From Telluria aromaticivorans (lineage in GTDB: Bacteria > Pseudomonadota > Gammaproteobacteria > Burkholderiales > Burkholderiaceae_D), in the NCBI RefSeq assembly GCF_013003915.1, contig NZ_JABAIV010000013.1, positions 1 to 62,680 on the forward strand: 62,680 nt of DNA. The letters run 5' to 3'. The notes below the pieces were generated by a model. The model was given only the letters and a program-made list of their open reading frames with translations, was not told the DNA's origin and did no database searches. The stretch's first letter is position 1, and every line of letters starts with the position of its first letter. Made by a program: the position numbers and the translations under genes. Positions 43,333 through 51,244 of this stretch are shown piece after piece.

Positions 43333-43902
43333 ATGCGCTTGCCACCGCTTCCACTACCCACCCTGGCCAGGTTTGGCAGCGTCATGTTCCTGGCCAGCCT
43401 GCTGGCCTCCTGCGCCAGCCTCAGCGGCCCGCGCAAGGTCGAAATCCCGCTGCACAAGCTGCAGGCCGGCCTCGAGCGCCGCTTCCCGGTCAACAACCGC
43501 CTGATGCAAATCTTCGACATCCGCCTGTCGCGCCCGATGCTGTCGCTGCAGCCGGAAGCCGACCGGGTTGCGCTGGCGCTGGAAGCCTCGGTGTCGCCGC
43601 CGTTCGCCAGCAATGCCTGGAGCGGCAGCCTGTCATTCTCGGGCCGCTTGTATGTCGATCCGGGCCGCGCCGCCGTCATGATGGCCGAGCCGCGCGTCGA
43701 CCGGCTGGTGCTGGGCGCCAATCCGGAAGCCGAGCGCCAGCTCACGCGGGTGGCGAACACCCTGATCGACACGGTCGTGCGCGACGTGCCCGTCTACAGC
43801 TTCGACATGCAGGACCTGCGCTATGCGGGCGTCCAGTTCGTCCCAACACGCATTGAAACCACACGCTCTGGCTTGCTGGTGACGCTGGAGCCGGCGAAGT
43901 AG
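43333..43902 (+). CDS. DUF1439 (YceB-like) lipoprotein
   Basis: 189 residues from the ATG at 43333. The lipobox LLASC (Cys27) ends a long hydrophobic leader. The mature part matches the DUF1439 pattern: IPLHKLQAGLERRFPVNN, then IFDIRLSRPMLSLQPEADRVAL and GSLSFSGRLYVDPGRAAVMM. It has a lipid- or ligand-binding beta-sheet fold similar to YceB. The function is uncertain, probably outer-membrane related. Confidence 0.8.
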   Translation: MRLPPLPLPTLARFGSVMFLASLLASCASLSGPRKVEIPLHKLQAGLERRFPVNNRLMQIFDIRLSRPMLSLQPEADRVALALEASVSPPFASNAWSGSLSFSGRLYVDPGRAAVMMAEPRVDRLVLGANPEAERQLTRVANTLIDTVVRDVPVYSFDMQDLRYAGVQFVPTRIETTRSGLLVTLEPAK

Positions 43903-44184
43903 CGATTTCGCCACGCCCACCTTTGTGCGCCTACAAGCAAATTAGCAATGCGATATTATTTTCGCGTACTGCGACGTCAGGCGTTGGAGAAATGTTGCAC
44001 CCATGCCGCATTGGTTGGCAGCCCCCATCCCGCGATTGCAGAGCCAACGCGTTGAGCGCACACTGATACGGGTTGAACTGCCTAGGCGCGTGCCCTCCAC
44101 GGTCTGGGGTTGAGGTTTCTCATTGGCATGATGTTCCGCTGAAGTAATCTGGGTTGAACTTCAGTCTGTTGCAGGGGGTGGATC

Positions 44185-44391
44185 GTGGAAACGACACAGG
44201 AAAGTTTTCCGGACAACGGGCTGGCAACCGAGCCAGTGCTTGCCGCGGTTGCGACGGCCATGCCGACGCGACTGAGCTTGCCTGCAAAGGGATCGTGCTG
44301 GTATTGCGAGAAACCGCTCGACAGCGTACGCCGGTTCTGCGGCAAATCCTGCGCCGATGCGTTCGACGAGGAAGCGGAGTTCACCCGCTGA
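44185..44391 (+). CDS. Small zinc-ribbon-like protein
   Basis: 68 residues with a GTG start at 44185 behind a GCAGGGGG Shine-Dalgarno. The C-terminal half CWYCEKPLDSVRRFCGKSC has C-x2-C and C-x3-C spaced as a small zinc ribbon, followed by an acidic helix (FDEEAEF). Small proteins with this FCGKSCA..F pattern are common in Proteobacteria without a known function. A 282-bp spacer precedes it with no other recognisable gene. Confidence 0.65.
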   Translation: METTQESFPDNGLATEPVLAAVATAMPTRLSLPAKGSCWYCEKPLDSVRRFCGKSCADAFDEEAEFTR

Positions 44392-44405
44392 AAATTTGGG
44401 TATGG

Positions 44406-45080
44406 CTAGTGTCCGTACCCGGGGCGCAGCACATGCAGCGCCTCTTCGAAATCGAAGGCGGCCATCGCCGCCTGCAATTCCGTCATGCGCGCCGCACCCA
44501 GCAGGGTGCGCAGGCCGCCGCCCTGTTCCTCGATGAAGTCCTGCGCTGCGCTGTCGCCGGTGTCGAGCATCTCGCACAGGCGCGCCATATCCGACCCGCT
44601 CACCGGCGCATCCAGGGGCGCTTCCTCCAATCCTTCTTCTGGTTCCGTCACCGCTTCCGTACCCGCCTGCGCAGGACACTGCAGCAGCGCATCGAGTTGC
44701 GCCATCACGCGCGCCAACTCGCGGCCCAGGTGCTCGACCAGCCGCGGATCGGCGCCGGCGCCTGCGCGCAGTTCCTGTTCGACGTCGGCAGCGAGCCGGC
44801 GCAGGGGGCGTGCTTCGATCATGGCTGCCGCACCCTTGAGCGTGTGCGCGATGCGCTGCGCCAGCGGCAGGTCGCCGGCGCCGAGCGCCTCGCGCAGGCG
44901 CGCCGCATTGTCGCGGTAATCAAGATGGAAACGGGTGAGGACGCGCAGGTACATCGCTTGGTCGCCCATCAGGCGTTCGAGCCCGGCGCGGTAGTCTAGG
45001 GCCGGGCCCTGAGCATCAGCGGCCGCCTGGTCGCGATGCTCAAGGCCCTCGGTTTTGCCTGAAGAAGAGGGCGCGCTCAC
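44406..45080 (-). CDS. Hpt-domain phosphotransfer protein
   Basis: 224 residues, GTG start at 45080. Residues ~35-120 form an Hpt four-helix bundle with the phospho-acceptor motif AHTLKGAAAMI (His ~78). The rest is helical and acidic with a conserved-looking MLDTGDSAAQDFIEE..GLRTLLG segment. It is therefore a carrier in a phosphorelay rather than a kinase. The GTG overlaps the TGA of the upstream CAP-domain lipoprotein as GTGA, so the two are translationally coupled. No kinase or receiver is nearby. Confidence 0.75.
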   Translation of the reverse strand: MSAPSSSGKTEGLEHRDQAAADAQGPALDYRAGLERLMGDQAMYLRVLTRFHLDYRDNAARLREALGAGDLPLAQRIAHTLKGAAAMIEARPLRRLAADVEQELRAGAGADPRLVEHLGRELARVMAQLDALLQCPAQAGTEAVTEPEEGLEEAPLDAPVSGSDMARLCEMLDTGDSAAQDFIEEQGGGLRTLLGAARMTELQAAMAAFDFEEALHVLRPGYGH

Positions 45081-46054
45081 CGCGTCGTGAACGACCAGTC
45101 CCGGGTGACCGGGGCGCCGTTCACTGTGCCACTGAAGCTGGCCTCATAGGTGGTATTGGCCTTGAGCGGCGCCAGCGGGACAATCGCGACCGCGGTACGG
45201 GCGCCCGTCGGATACACCACCTGCACCTGCAGGTTGGCGCCGCCGCGCGGACGCACGGTGAAGGCCTGCATCGCTACCTGCGCGTCGATGTTCGCATGCA
45301 CGCTGACCGGGTAGCCGACTTCATTGATGTTGGCGACCGGATCGGGTTCCTCGCTGTCGCTCAGGAAATTCGGAGTGACCCCGGCTTGCCCGCCGAACGG
45401 CCAGGTGACGACCGCATTGGCGCCGATGCCGGGGCCGAAGCCGTCGCGGGTCGTGAAGTCGGCCGTGAAATAGCTGTAGCGGCTGGACGAGGTGGCCGCG
45501 CCGGTACCGATCTCGCGGAACTTCGGCTCGAACATCACGAAGCGGTGGTAAATCGCCGTGATCAATTCTTCGGCCATGAAGAAACCATTGCCGTTGGTGC
45601 TGCCGGAAATGACTTCGCCATAGGCATAGCCCGATGCGGGAATGGTATAGCCGGCGGCACTCAGGCGCTCGCGCAGCGTCGCGCCGGTGAAGCCTGGCCT
45701 GCCTGCGACTTGGTCGTGGCTCATGAGGTTATTGGTGCGCAGGTATTCGGAGTGGCCGAGCGCCGCATTGTTGATCTGCGCGTTCTCGGTCACGACCGGC
45801 ACCCCGGCCTGGGTGCGGCGGTAGTTGATCCAGTTGCGGCCATCGAGCGCGATATTGTTCGTTTGCACCGGGGCATTCGCATCTGGCGCGAAGCTGCCGG
45901 TGCCACCTCCCGTTCCGGTACCGGTTACTGGAGCGATGGCTTCTGGCGTAGCGGCGACGGGACTGGGGCTGTCGCTGCTCCCACCTCCGCATGCAGTCAG
46001 GCTCAGGGCTGCCACGAATGCGGCGATGAGAGAACGGCGGGGCATATAGCTCAT
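45077..46054 (-). CDS. CAP/SCP-domain lipoprotein with C-terminal Ig-like domain
   Basis: 325 residues. The lipobox LTACG (Cys22) is followed by a Ser/Thr/Pro/Gly linker. A CAP (SCP/PR1-like) domain at about 70-205 has NWINYRRTQAGVP, ALGHSEYLRTNNLMSHDQ (conserved His) and EVI.SG. The C-terminal ~100 residues end in PLKANTTYEASFSGTVNG...WSFTTR, a Big_5-like Ig module. It is likely surface or periplasmic. It is coupled to the Hpt protein downstream, an unusual partnership. Confidence 0.8.
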   Translation of the reverse strand: MSYMPRRSLIAAFVAALSLTACGGGSSDSPSPVAATPEAIAPVTGTGTGGGTGSFAPDANAPVQTNNIALDGRNWINYRRTQAGVPVVTENAQINNAALGHSEYLRTNNLMSHDQVAGRPGFTGATLRERLSAAGYTIPASGYAYGEVISGSTNGNGFFMAEELITAIYHRFVMFEPKFREIGTGAATSSSRYSYFTADFTTRDGFGPGIGANAVVTWPFGGQAGVTPNFLSDSEEPDPVANINEVGYPVSVHANIDAQVAMQAFTVRPRGGANLQVQVVYPTGARTAVAIVPLAPLKANTTYEASFSGTVNGAPVTRDWSFTTR

Positions 46055-46180
46055 ATTGCAACTCCTGTCAATACTCGAAAACGAAGCGATATTCTAGAGT
46101 AAAACCCTGGCCGGTGCCCGCGATGGCTGTTGTGCGGGACCAGCTTATTTCGCTCCCTGTAGAATAGGGCAACCATTTCC

Positions 46181-46975
46181 TTGTCGAGCAGTCAATTGAA
46201 ACCATCCAACCAGCAGCGCCTTGCGCGTGCCAAGTTCGCCCTGCCCAGTTTCGTCACGCTGCTGTCGATCGCCTGCGGCTTCGGCAGCATCGTCATCTCG
46301 GTGGACAACGCACACGTGGGCGACCCGGACGACTACCGCCTGGCGGCGATCCTGCTGGTGCTGGCCGGCGTGTTCGATGCGCTCGATGGCTTCGTGGCGC
46401 GTGCCACCAACACCCAATCTAGCTTCGGCATGCAGCTCGATTCGATCGCCGACGTCATGAACTTCGGCTGCGCCCCCGGCCTGCTGCTGTATTGCTATGG
46501 ATTCGCGCAAATGAACATGGCGCATCCGACCCTGGTGCGCATGGGCGGCCTGGCCTGTTTCATTTTCGTCACCTGCGGTGCGCTGCGCCTGGCCCGCTTC
46601 AACATCAGCGTCGGCCGCACTGATCCGCGTTACTTCGTCGGTATGCCGATCACGGCCGGCGCGGCTTGCGTGGCCTCGGTGGTGGTGGCCTGGCCCGATC
46701 CGCTCACCAGCATGGCGCAGTGCTTCGCGCTGATGGCGCTGATGGTCGGTGTTGGCACCCTGATGGTGTCGACCATCCGCTTCCCGAGCTCGAAGCACCC
46801 GCGCGGCAAGGTCATGCTGGCGCTGCTGGCCGTGTGCGCGGTGCTGCTGGCGGTGCTGCAGACGCGCTTCTTCGTGCTGTTCTTCCTGCTGTATATCGGG
46901 GCGACGCTGCTGCTGAATATCGCGTGGCGCACGGGCTGGCGCGGGATTGCCCCGCCGAAGGTCTACGAGGACTGA
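46181..46975 (+). CDS. pssA: CDP-alcohol phosphatidyltransferase, probable phosphatidylserine synthase
   Basis: 264 residues with a TTG start at 46181 (another TTG is five codons downstream; no ATG precedes the conserved region). The catalytic signature is complete, DALDGFVARA...GMQLDSIAD (D-x2-DG-x2-AR-x8-G-x3-D-x3-D), followed by NFGCAP as in class II PssA. Six or more hydrophobic segments follow. It would make phosphatidylserine from CDP-diacylglycerol and serine. Its 3' end is partly duplicated at 47350-47423. Confidence 0.8.
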   Translation: MSSSQLKPSNQQRLARAKFALPSFVTLLSIACGFGSIVISVDNAHVGDPDDYRLAAILLVLAGVFDALDGFVARATNTQSSFGMQLDSIADVMNFGCAPGLLLYCYGFAQMNMAHPTLVRMGGLACFIFVTCGALRLARFNISVGRTDPRYFVGMPITAGAACVASVVVAWPDPLTSMAQCFALMALMVGVGTLMVSTIRFPSSKHPRGKVMLALLAVCAVLLAVLQTRFFVLFFLLYIGATLLLNIAWRTGWRGIAPPKVYED

Positions 46976-47107
46976 CGTAGGGTGGGCGGGGAAATTTCGG
47001 GCAATGCCCGGAATTACGGACGCCCGCGCGTTCAAATTACGGTAATGCTGCCAGCGCGGCTATTCATCCCCTGGTTGGACGCGTGGGCAGAATCTGCCCA
47101 CCCTACG
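46976..47107. repeat. REPIN copy F
   Basis: 132 bp beginning directly after the pssA stop codon with CGTAGGGTGGGC and ending GCCCACCCTACG. The right arm holds GTGGGCAGA/TCTGCCCAC. Confidence 0.88.
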
Positions 47108-47174
47108 GGTCTGTGGTCAATCCAGCATCGTGGATTCACGCGAACCGTTCAGGCGTCAATTCGTCACCTAGGCG

Positions 47175-47349
47175 TTATGCAAACCTGTCCAGCATCGCCG
47201 CCAGGTGCGCCGCACTGGCCCGCGCCTCCTCCACATCGGCCGCATTGCCGGCCTGGGTCTGGATCGCCCCCGCCAGCAGCTGCACGAACGAGCGGTCGAG
47301 TGCCTTGCGCGCCGCCGCCATCTGCTGGGCCACGGCATCCACGTCCGAT
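47175..47349 (-). pseudogene. Duplicated 3' fragment of the csoR-like gene
   Basis: 175 bases about 98 percent identical (four differences by eye) to the 3' end of the gene at 47577-47888, including its stop codon. It lacks a start. Confidence 0.85.
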
Positions 47350-47423
47350 CGACGCTGCTGCTGAATATCGCGTGGTGGACGGGCTGGCGCGGGATTGCGC
47401 CGCCCAAGGTGTATGAGGATTGA
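47350..47423 (+). pseudogene. Duplicated 3' fragment of pssA
   Basis: 74 bases encoding the same last 24 residues as pssA with one change (Arg to Trp). About seven nucleotide differences are present, nearly all in third codon positions, so this fragment descends from a functional allele rather than a decaying copy. Confidence 0.85.
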
Positions 47424-47552
47424 CGTAGGGTGGGCGGGTCTCCCGCCCGCGCGTTCAAATCACGGTAATGCTGCCCGCGCGGCTATTCACCCACTGGCTG
47501 AACGCGCGGGCAGGGAAAACAGTCAAGTGCATTGTTTTACGCCCACCCTACG
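47424..47552. repeat. REPIN copy G
   Basis: 129 bp, CGTAGGGTGGGCGGG at the left and GCCCACCCTACG at the right. The internal sequence (CACGGTAATGCTGCC) is shared with copy F, as expected from the tandem duplication. Confidence 0.88.
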
Positions 47553-47576
47553 GTACGACTAATCCGGTAGTAGCTC

Positions 47577-47888
47577 TTACGCAAACCTGTCCAGCATCGC
47601 GGCCAGGTGCGCCGCACTGGCCCGCGCTTCCTCCACATCAGCCGCATTGCCGGCCTGGGTCTGGATCGCCCCCGCCAGCAGCTGCACGAACGAGCGGTCG
47701 AGTGCCTTGCGCGCCGCCGCCATCTGCTGGGCCACGGCATCCACGTCCGATGGTTCCGCCGCCAGCGCGACCAGCTTCTGCACGCCGCGCAGCTGGCCCT
47801 CGATGCGCGCCAGCCGGTTCAGCAAGTCCTTCTTCTGCTGCCCGGTCAGGGCGCTGCCCTCGACGATCTTGAGCTGGCCGTCGGCCAT
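47577..47888 (-). CDS. CsoR/FrmR-family (DUF156) regulator lacking metal-site cysteines
   Basis: 103 residues. The fold is recognisable from LLNRLARIEGQLRGVQKLV followed by two long helices and a terminal AAHLAAMLDRFA. CsoR and FrmR proteins use a conserved cysteine after helix 1 and His/Cys in helix 2; this protein has no cysteine or histidine at those positions, indeed no cysteine at all. It therefore cannot use the usual copper, nickel or formaldehyde chemistry. It starts 2 bp after the aldo/keto reductase stop, so the two form an operon. Its 3' end is duplicated upstream. Confidence 0.75.
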   Translation of the reverse strand: MADGQLKIVEGSALTGQQKKDLLNRLARIEGQLRGVQKLVALAAEPSDVDAVAQQMAAARKALDRSFVQLLAGAIQTQAGNAADVEEARASAAHLAAMLDRFA

Positions 47889-47890
47889 GC

Positions 47891-48817
47891 TCAGGCGACT
47901 TCGTGCCCGCGCGCGGCGCGCAGGATGCGGAACCAGTCATCGCGCGCCAGGGTGAAGGTGGTGCCCAGCACGGCTTCGCGGATCGCTTCGATGCGCTTGG
48001 TTCCGGTCAGCGGGACCGGGCGGCTCGGCAGCGCCATGATCCATGCGAACAGCACGCTGGCGAGCGGCCATCCCATGCGGGCCGAGACCTCGTCGATCAC
48101 GGTGCGCACGGCGGCGGCATTCGCATCGTTCGAGGTGAACAGGCGCCCGCCGCCCAGCGGCGACCAGATCATCGGCGCGATGCGCAGGTCTTGCAGGCCG
48201 TCGAAGGTCTCGTCGAACATCGGCCTGGTTTCCATCGGCGAGAACTCGACCTGGTTGGTGGCCAGCGGCACGCGCCGGTTCAGGCATTCGAACTGGTGGC
48301 GCGTGAAGTTCGACACGCCGAAATGCTTCACTTTGCCGGCCTCTTTCAGGCGCACGAAGGCTTCGGCGACTTCGTCGAAGTCCATCAGCGGATCCGGGCG
48401 GTGGATCAGCAGCAGGTCGAGGTAGTCGGTACCCAGCTGGCGCAGCGATTCCTCGGCCGAGGCGATGATGTGGGTGGCGGTGGTGTCGTAGTGCTGGATG
48501 CCGTGCTCCGGGCGCTTCGACGACACCAGCTTGATGCCGCACTTGCTCACCAGCTCGATGCGATCGCGCAGCGAAGGCTGGGCGCGCAAGGCTTCGCCGA
48601 AGGTGGTCTCGACGCCGTAGTCGCCATAGATGTCGGCGTGGTCGAAGGTGGTGACGCCGAGCGCGAGGCATTGCTCGATGAAGGCCAGGTGGGCGTCGGG
48701 CGACATGCCCCATTCGTTCATGCGCCACATGCCGGCCACGATGCGCGACAGTTCAGGGCCGCCTTCGCGCGTGCTGGTGCGCGGGCAGTGCAGGTCGGCG
48801 GAGTGTTGCTGGGTCAT
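47891..48817 (-). CDS. Aldo/keto reductase (YdhF-like)
   Basis: 308 residues. The catalytic tetrad of the AKR TIM barrel is visible: Asp and Tyr in FDHADIYGDYG near 58-64, Lys in LVSKCGI near 90 and His in LLIHRPDP near 138. The NADPH-binding GTKRIEAIREA is near the C-terminus. It resembles E. coli YdhF, an oxidoreductase of unknown physiological substrate. It is the first gene of a two-gene unit with the CsoR-like protein. Confidence 0.9.
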   Translation of the reverse strand: MTQQHSADLHCPRTSTREGGPELSRIVAGMWRMNEWGMSPDAHLAFIEQCLALGVTTFDHADIYGDYGVETTFGEALRAQPSLRDRIELVSKCGIKLVSSKRPEHGIQHYDTTATHIIASAEESLRQLGTDYLDLLLIHRPDPLMDFDEVAEAFVRLKEAGKVKHFGVSNFTRHQFECLNRRVPLATNQVEFSPMETRPMFDETFDGLQDLRIAPMIWSPLGGGRLFTSNDANAAAVRTVIDEVSARMGWPLASVLFAWIMALPSRPVPLTGTKRIEAIREAVLGTTFTLARDDWFRILRAARGHEVA

Positions 48818-48868
48818 GGTGAGTCCTGTGGAATTGATGGTTCGATTATAGCGGTGCGGGGATCAACA

Positions 48869-48900
48869 AAAAGCCCGCCCGGCTTGCGCACGGACGGGCT
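48869..48900 (-). terminator. Intrinsic terminator of the D,D-carboxypeptidase gene
   Basis: On the minus strand AGCCCGTCCG-TGCGCAAGC-CGGGCGGGCT runs into TTTTTG, 23 bp after the stop at 48923. The stem has one mismatch. Confidence 0.85.
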
Positions 48901-48922
48901 CTCAAACATGCGCGGTAAAGGA

Positions 48923-50068
48923 TTACTGCATCCAGAGGCGCATCGAATCCCAGGCGCGCCCGAAGATGCTCGCTTCCGGCACTTCTTCCAGCGCCACCAC
49001 CGGCAGCGCGATCAGCGGCTTGCCGTCGACCGTCATCTTGAGCGTGCCGACCTGGCCGTTGCGGGCCAGGGGCGCCATCAGCGGGTCCTTGCGTTCCAGG
49101 ACCGGCTTCATCTTCGACGCCACGCCCTTCGGCACGGTCACCAGCACGTCGCGGTTGAAGCCGATCTTCACGGTCGACTGCGAACCCTTCCACACCGGCG
49201 GCGTCGCCACGGCCTGGCCTTTCGCGTACAGCTTGACGGTGTCGAAATTCTGGAAGCCCCAGTTCAGCAGCTTCTGGCTTTCCTGGGTGCGCACCGCATC
49301 CGAGGTCGTGCCCAGCACCACCGAGATCAGGCGGCGCTGTCCGGCGTTGCCGTTCGGGCGGCGCGCCGAGGCGATCATGCTGTAGCCCGAGGAATCGGTG
49401 TGGCCGGTCTTCATGCCGTCCACGGTCGGGTCCAGCCACAGCAGGCGGTTGCGGTTCTGCTGGGTGATCTTGTTGTAGGTGAACTGCTTGATCGAGTCGA
49501 TCTTGTAGAACTGCGGGAAATCGCGGATCACGCTCGCGGCCATCACCGACAGGTCGTAGGCGGTCGAGTAGTTGTTCGCATCCGGCAGGCCATGCGGGTT
49601 GGCCCAGCGGGTGTTCTTCATGCCCAGGCGCTCGGCTTCGCGGTTCATCAGCGTCACGAAGGTGCCTTCGTCGCCGGCCACGGCTTCGGCCAGGGCCACT
49701 GCCGCGTCGTTACCCGACTGGATCATCAGGCCGTGCAGCAGGTCGTCGACCGAGACCGGGGTGGCCGGGTCGATGAACATCTTCGAGCTGCTGGCATCGA
49801 CCTTCCATGCGCGGGTCGAGACATTGACCATGGTGTTCAGCGCGAGCTTCTTGTCGCGGATGGCGCCGAAGGTCACGTAGGCCGTCATCACCTTGGTCAG
49901 CGAGGCCGGTTCGATGCGGGCGTTCTGGTCCTGCGCCGCGATCACCTGGCCGCTGGTGGCATCGAGCAGCAGCCACGACTTGGCTGCGATGGATGGCGCC
50001 GGAATGGTCTGCGCGCTGGCCGAAGCCATCAGCAGGCTGGCGGCCAGGGCCGCGAACAGTTTTTTCAT
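48923..50068 (-). CDS. dacA: D-alanyl-D-alanine carboxypeptidase (PBP5/6 type)
   Basis: 381 residues with a cleavable signal peptide (MKKLFAALAASLLMASASAQ). The three active-site motifs of the S11 family are in order: S-L-T-K at 56-59, SGN near 118 and KTG near 220. The C-terminal beta domain (about 270-360) and the final amphipathic helix (IFGRAWDSMRLWMQ) match PBP5/6, which anchor to the inner membrane by that helix. It trims the terminal D-Ala from peptidoglycan pentapeptides. Single gene with its own terminator. Confidence 0.95.
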   Translation of the reverse strand: MKKLFAALAASLLMASASAQTIPAPSIAAKSWLLLDATSGQVIAAQDQNARIEPASLTKVMTAYVTFGAIRDKKLALNTMVNVSTRAWKVDASSSKMFIDPATPVSVDDLLHGLMIQSGNDAAVALAEAVAGDEGTFVTLMNREAERLGMKNTRWANPHGLPDANNYSTAYDLSVMAASVIRDFPQFYKIDSIKQFTYNKITQQNRNRLLWLDPTVDGMKTGHTDSSGYSMIASARRPNGNAGQRRLISVVLGTTSDAVRTQESQKLLNWGFQNFDTVKLYAKGQAVATPPVWKGSQSTVKIGFNRDVLVTVPKGVASKMKPVLERKDPLMAPLARNGQVGTLKMTVDGKPLIALPVVALEEVPEASIFGRAWDSMRLWMQ

Positions 50069-50170
50069 GGGAATGTATTCGTTAATAAAAAGATGGTAAC
50101 GCGTGCTAATGCGCAGGCAACTGGCAGTATTGCCTTGGAAAAAGAGACTAATTATTGCACAGGGAGGGCA

Positions 50171-50800
50171 TCAAATGTCACGCCGCCACATTTCTACGAC
50201 AAGATTTTTAATGTGGCCGAGCTTGCGGTGGAAGAAGTGGTCGGCGCCGGGAATGACCGTCACCGGGATGTCGAGCGGGCGCGCCCAGTCGAAGACTTCC
50301 TGCAGCGTGATCGTGTCGTCAAGCTCGCCGTGGATCAGGATGGTGTCCGCAGGCACGGGCGGCATTGGCCATTTGCCGGCCGCGGTACCGACCAGCACCA
50401 GTCGCTCGGCCGGACGACCTTCCGCAATCAGGCGCTGCTGGAACTGGGCCTGCACGAAGGTGCCGAACGAGAAGCCGCACAGGGCCACCGGCAGGCCGGG
50501 GTATTGTTCGACCATGTGCTTGTACATGATGTCCATGTCGTCCACCTCGCCGCGGCCGTCGTCATGCACGCCTTCCGACTCGCCCACGCCGCGGAAGTTG
50601 AAGCGCGCGGTGGCGTAGCCGAGGGTGACGAAGGTGCGCGCCAGGGTCTGGGCCACCTTGTTTTCCATGGTGCCGCCATACAGCGGGTGCGGGTGCGCGA
50701 CCAGCGCGATGCCGCGCGGCGCGGCTTCCGGCAAATCGAGGATGCACTGCATCTTGCCGGCGTGGCCGTCGAGGGTAAACTTGTGCGAATACTTGTTCAT
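50171..50800 (-). CDS. Alpha/beta hydrolase
   Basis: 209 residues. It has the oxyanion-hole region AHPHPLYGGTMENKVAQ, nucleophile elbow GFSFG near 108, an acid Asp in HGELDDTI near 163 and the catalytic His in PGADHFFH near 190. It belongs to the small dienelactone-hydrolase-like group often annotated as putative esterases (COG2945). The substrate is unknown. It is the last of a series of minus-strand genes 24 bp below the ferredoxin gene, so co-transcription is possible. Confidence 0.85.
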   Translation of the reverse strand: MNKYSHKFTLDGHAGKMQCILDLPEAAPRGIALVAHPHPLYGGTMENKVAQTLARTFVTLGYATARFNFRGVGESEGVHDDGRGEVDDMDIMYKHMVEQYPGLPVALCGFSFGTFVQAQFQQRLIAEGRPAERLVLVGTAAGKWPMPPVPADTILIHGELDDTITLQEVFDWARPLDIPVTVIPGADHFFHRKLGHIKNLVVEMWRRDI

Positions 50801-50824
50801 GCGTGTTTTAACTTGCTTGGATAA

Positions 50825-51199
50825 TCAGATTTTCAGGCGTTCCACGACCTTGCCGCCCACCAGGTGGGTGTCGATGATGTCGTCGATGTCGGCATTGTCG
50901 ACATAGGTGTACCAGGTGCCTTCCGGGTAGACCACGACCACCGGGCCTTCTTCGCAGCGCTCGAGGCAGCCGGCCTGGTTGATGCGTACCTTGCCCGGGG
51001 CATTCAGCCCGAGTTCCTTGATGCGCTTCTTGGCATGCTTCTGGGCTTTCTCGGAGCCGCATTTGCCGCAGCTCTGGCGGGCATCCTTGCCTTCGCGCTC
51101 GTTCATGCAGAAAAAGACATGGTACTGGTAGAAGGGGCGTTTTTCGTCGCCCGGGACGCTGGGGTCGCGCGCTTCGTTCAGGTGGTTCGTGTCGTTCAT
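50825..51199 (-). CDS. Thioredoxin-like [2Fe-2S] ferredoxin
   Basis: 124 residues from the ATG at 51199, chosen because GGAAGAG lies just upstream; ATGs at 51214 and 51244 would lack it. Cysteines at FFCMN, SCGKCG and CLERCEEGP give the C-x(~14)-C ... C-x3-C pattern of thioredoxin-fold [2Fe-2S] ferredoxins, and YPEGTWYTYV near the end is typical. The electron partner is unknown. It sits between the esterase-like gene and vanZ. Confidence 0.85.
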   Translation of the reverse strand: MNDTNHLNEARDPSVPGDEKRPFYQYHVFFCMNEREGKDARQSCGKCGSEKAQKHAKKRIKELGLNAPGKVRINQAGCLERCEEGPVVVVYPEGTWYTYVDNADIDDIIDTHLVGGKVVERLKI

Positions 51200-51244
51200 G
51201 TCGTTCTCTTCCATGGAAAGCCGGCGCCATGCGCCAAGGCACAA

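Larger units (their letters stand above)
46902..47349. repeat. Duplication unit 1: pssA 3' end, REPIN F, csoR-like 3' end
   Basis: 448 bp matching 47350-47751 in order: the last 74 bases of pssA, a REPIN, and the last 175 bases of the csoR-like gene. The junction between the units is at 47349/47350, where csoR-like sequence (GTCCGAT) meets pssA sequence (CGACGCTG). Confidence 0.85.

Noticed and set aside
44110..44150. A TGGCAT...TCCGC sequence resembling a sigma-54 promoter
   Set aside because: The -12 element lacks the conserved GC and no activator gene or enhancer-like repeats are nearby.
47083..47423. Small ORFs across the pssA/csoR-like duplication
   Set aside because: They are translations of duplicated gene fragments and REPIN sequence, without starts or ribosome-binding sites of their own.
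47903..50824. A 973-codon open frame on the plus strand
   Set aside because: It runs antisense through the aldo/keto reductase, the D,D-carboxypeptidase and the esterase-like gene, all with clear family motifs. Its composition is that of a shadow frame in GC-rich DNA.
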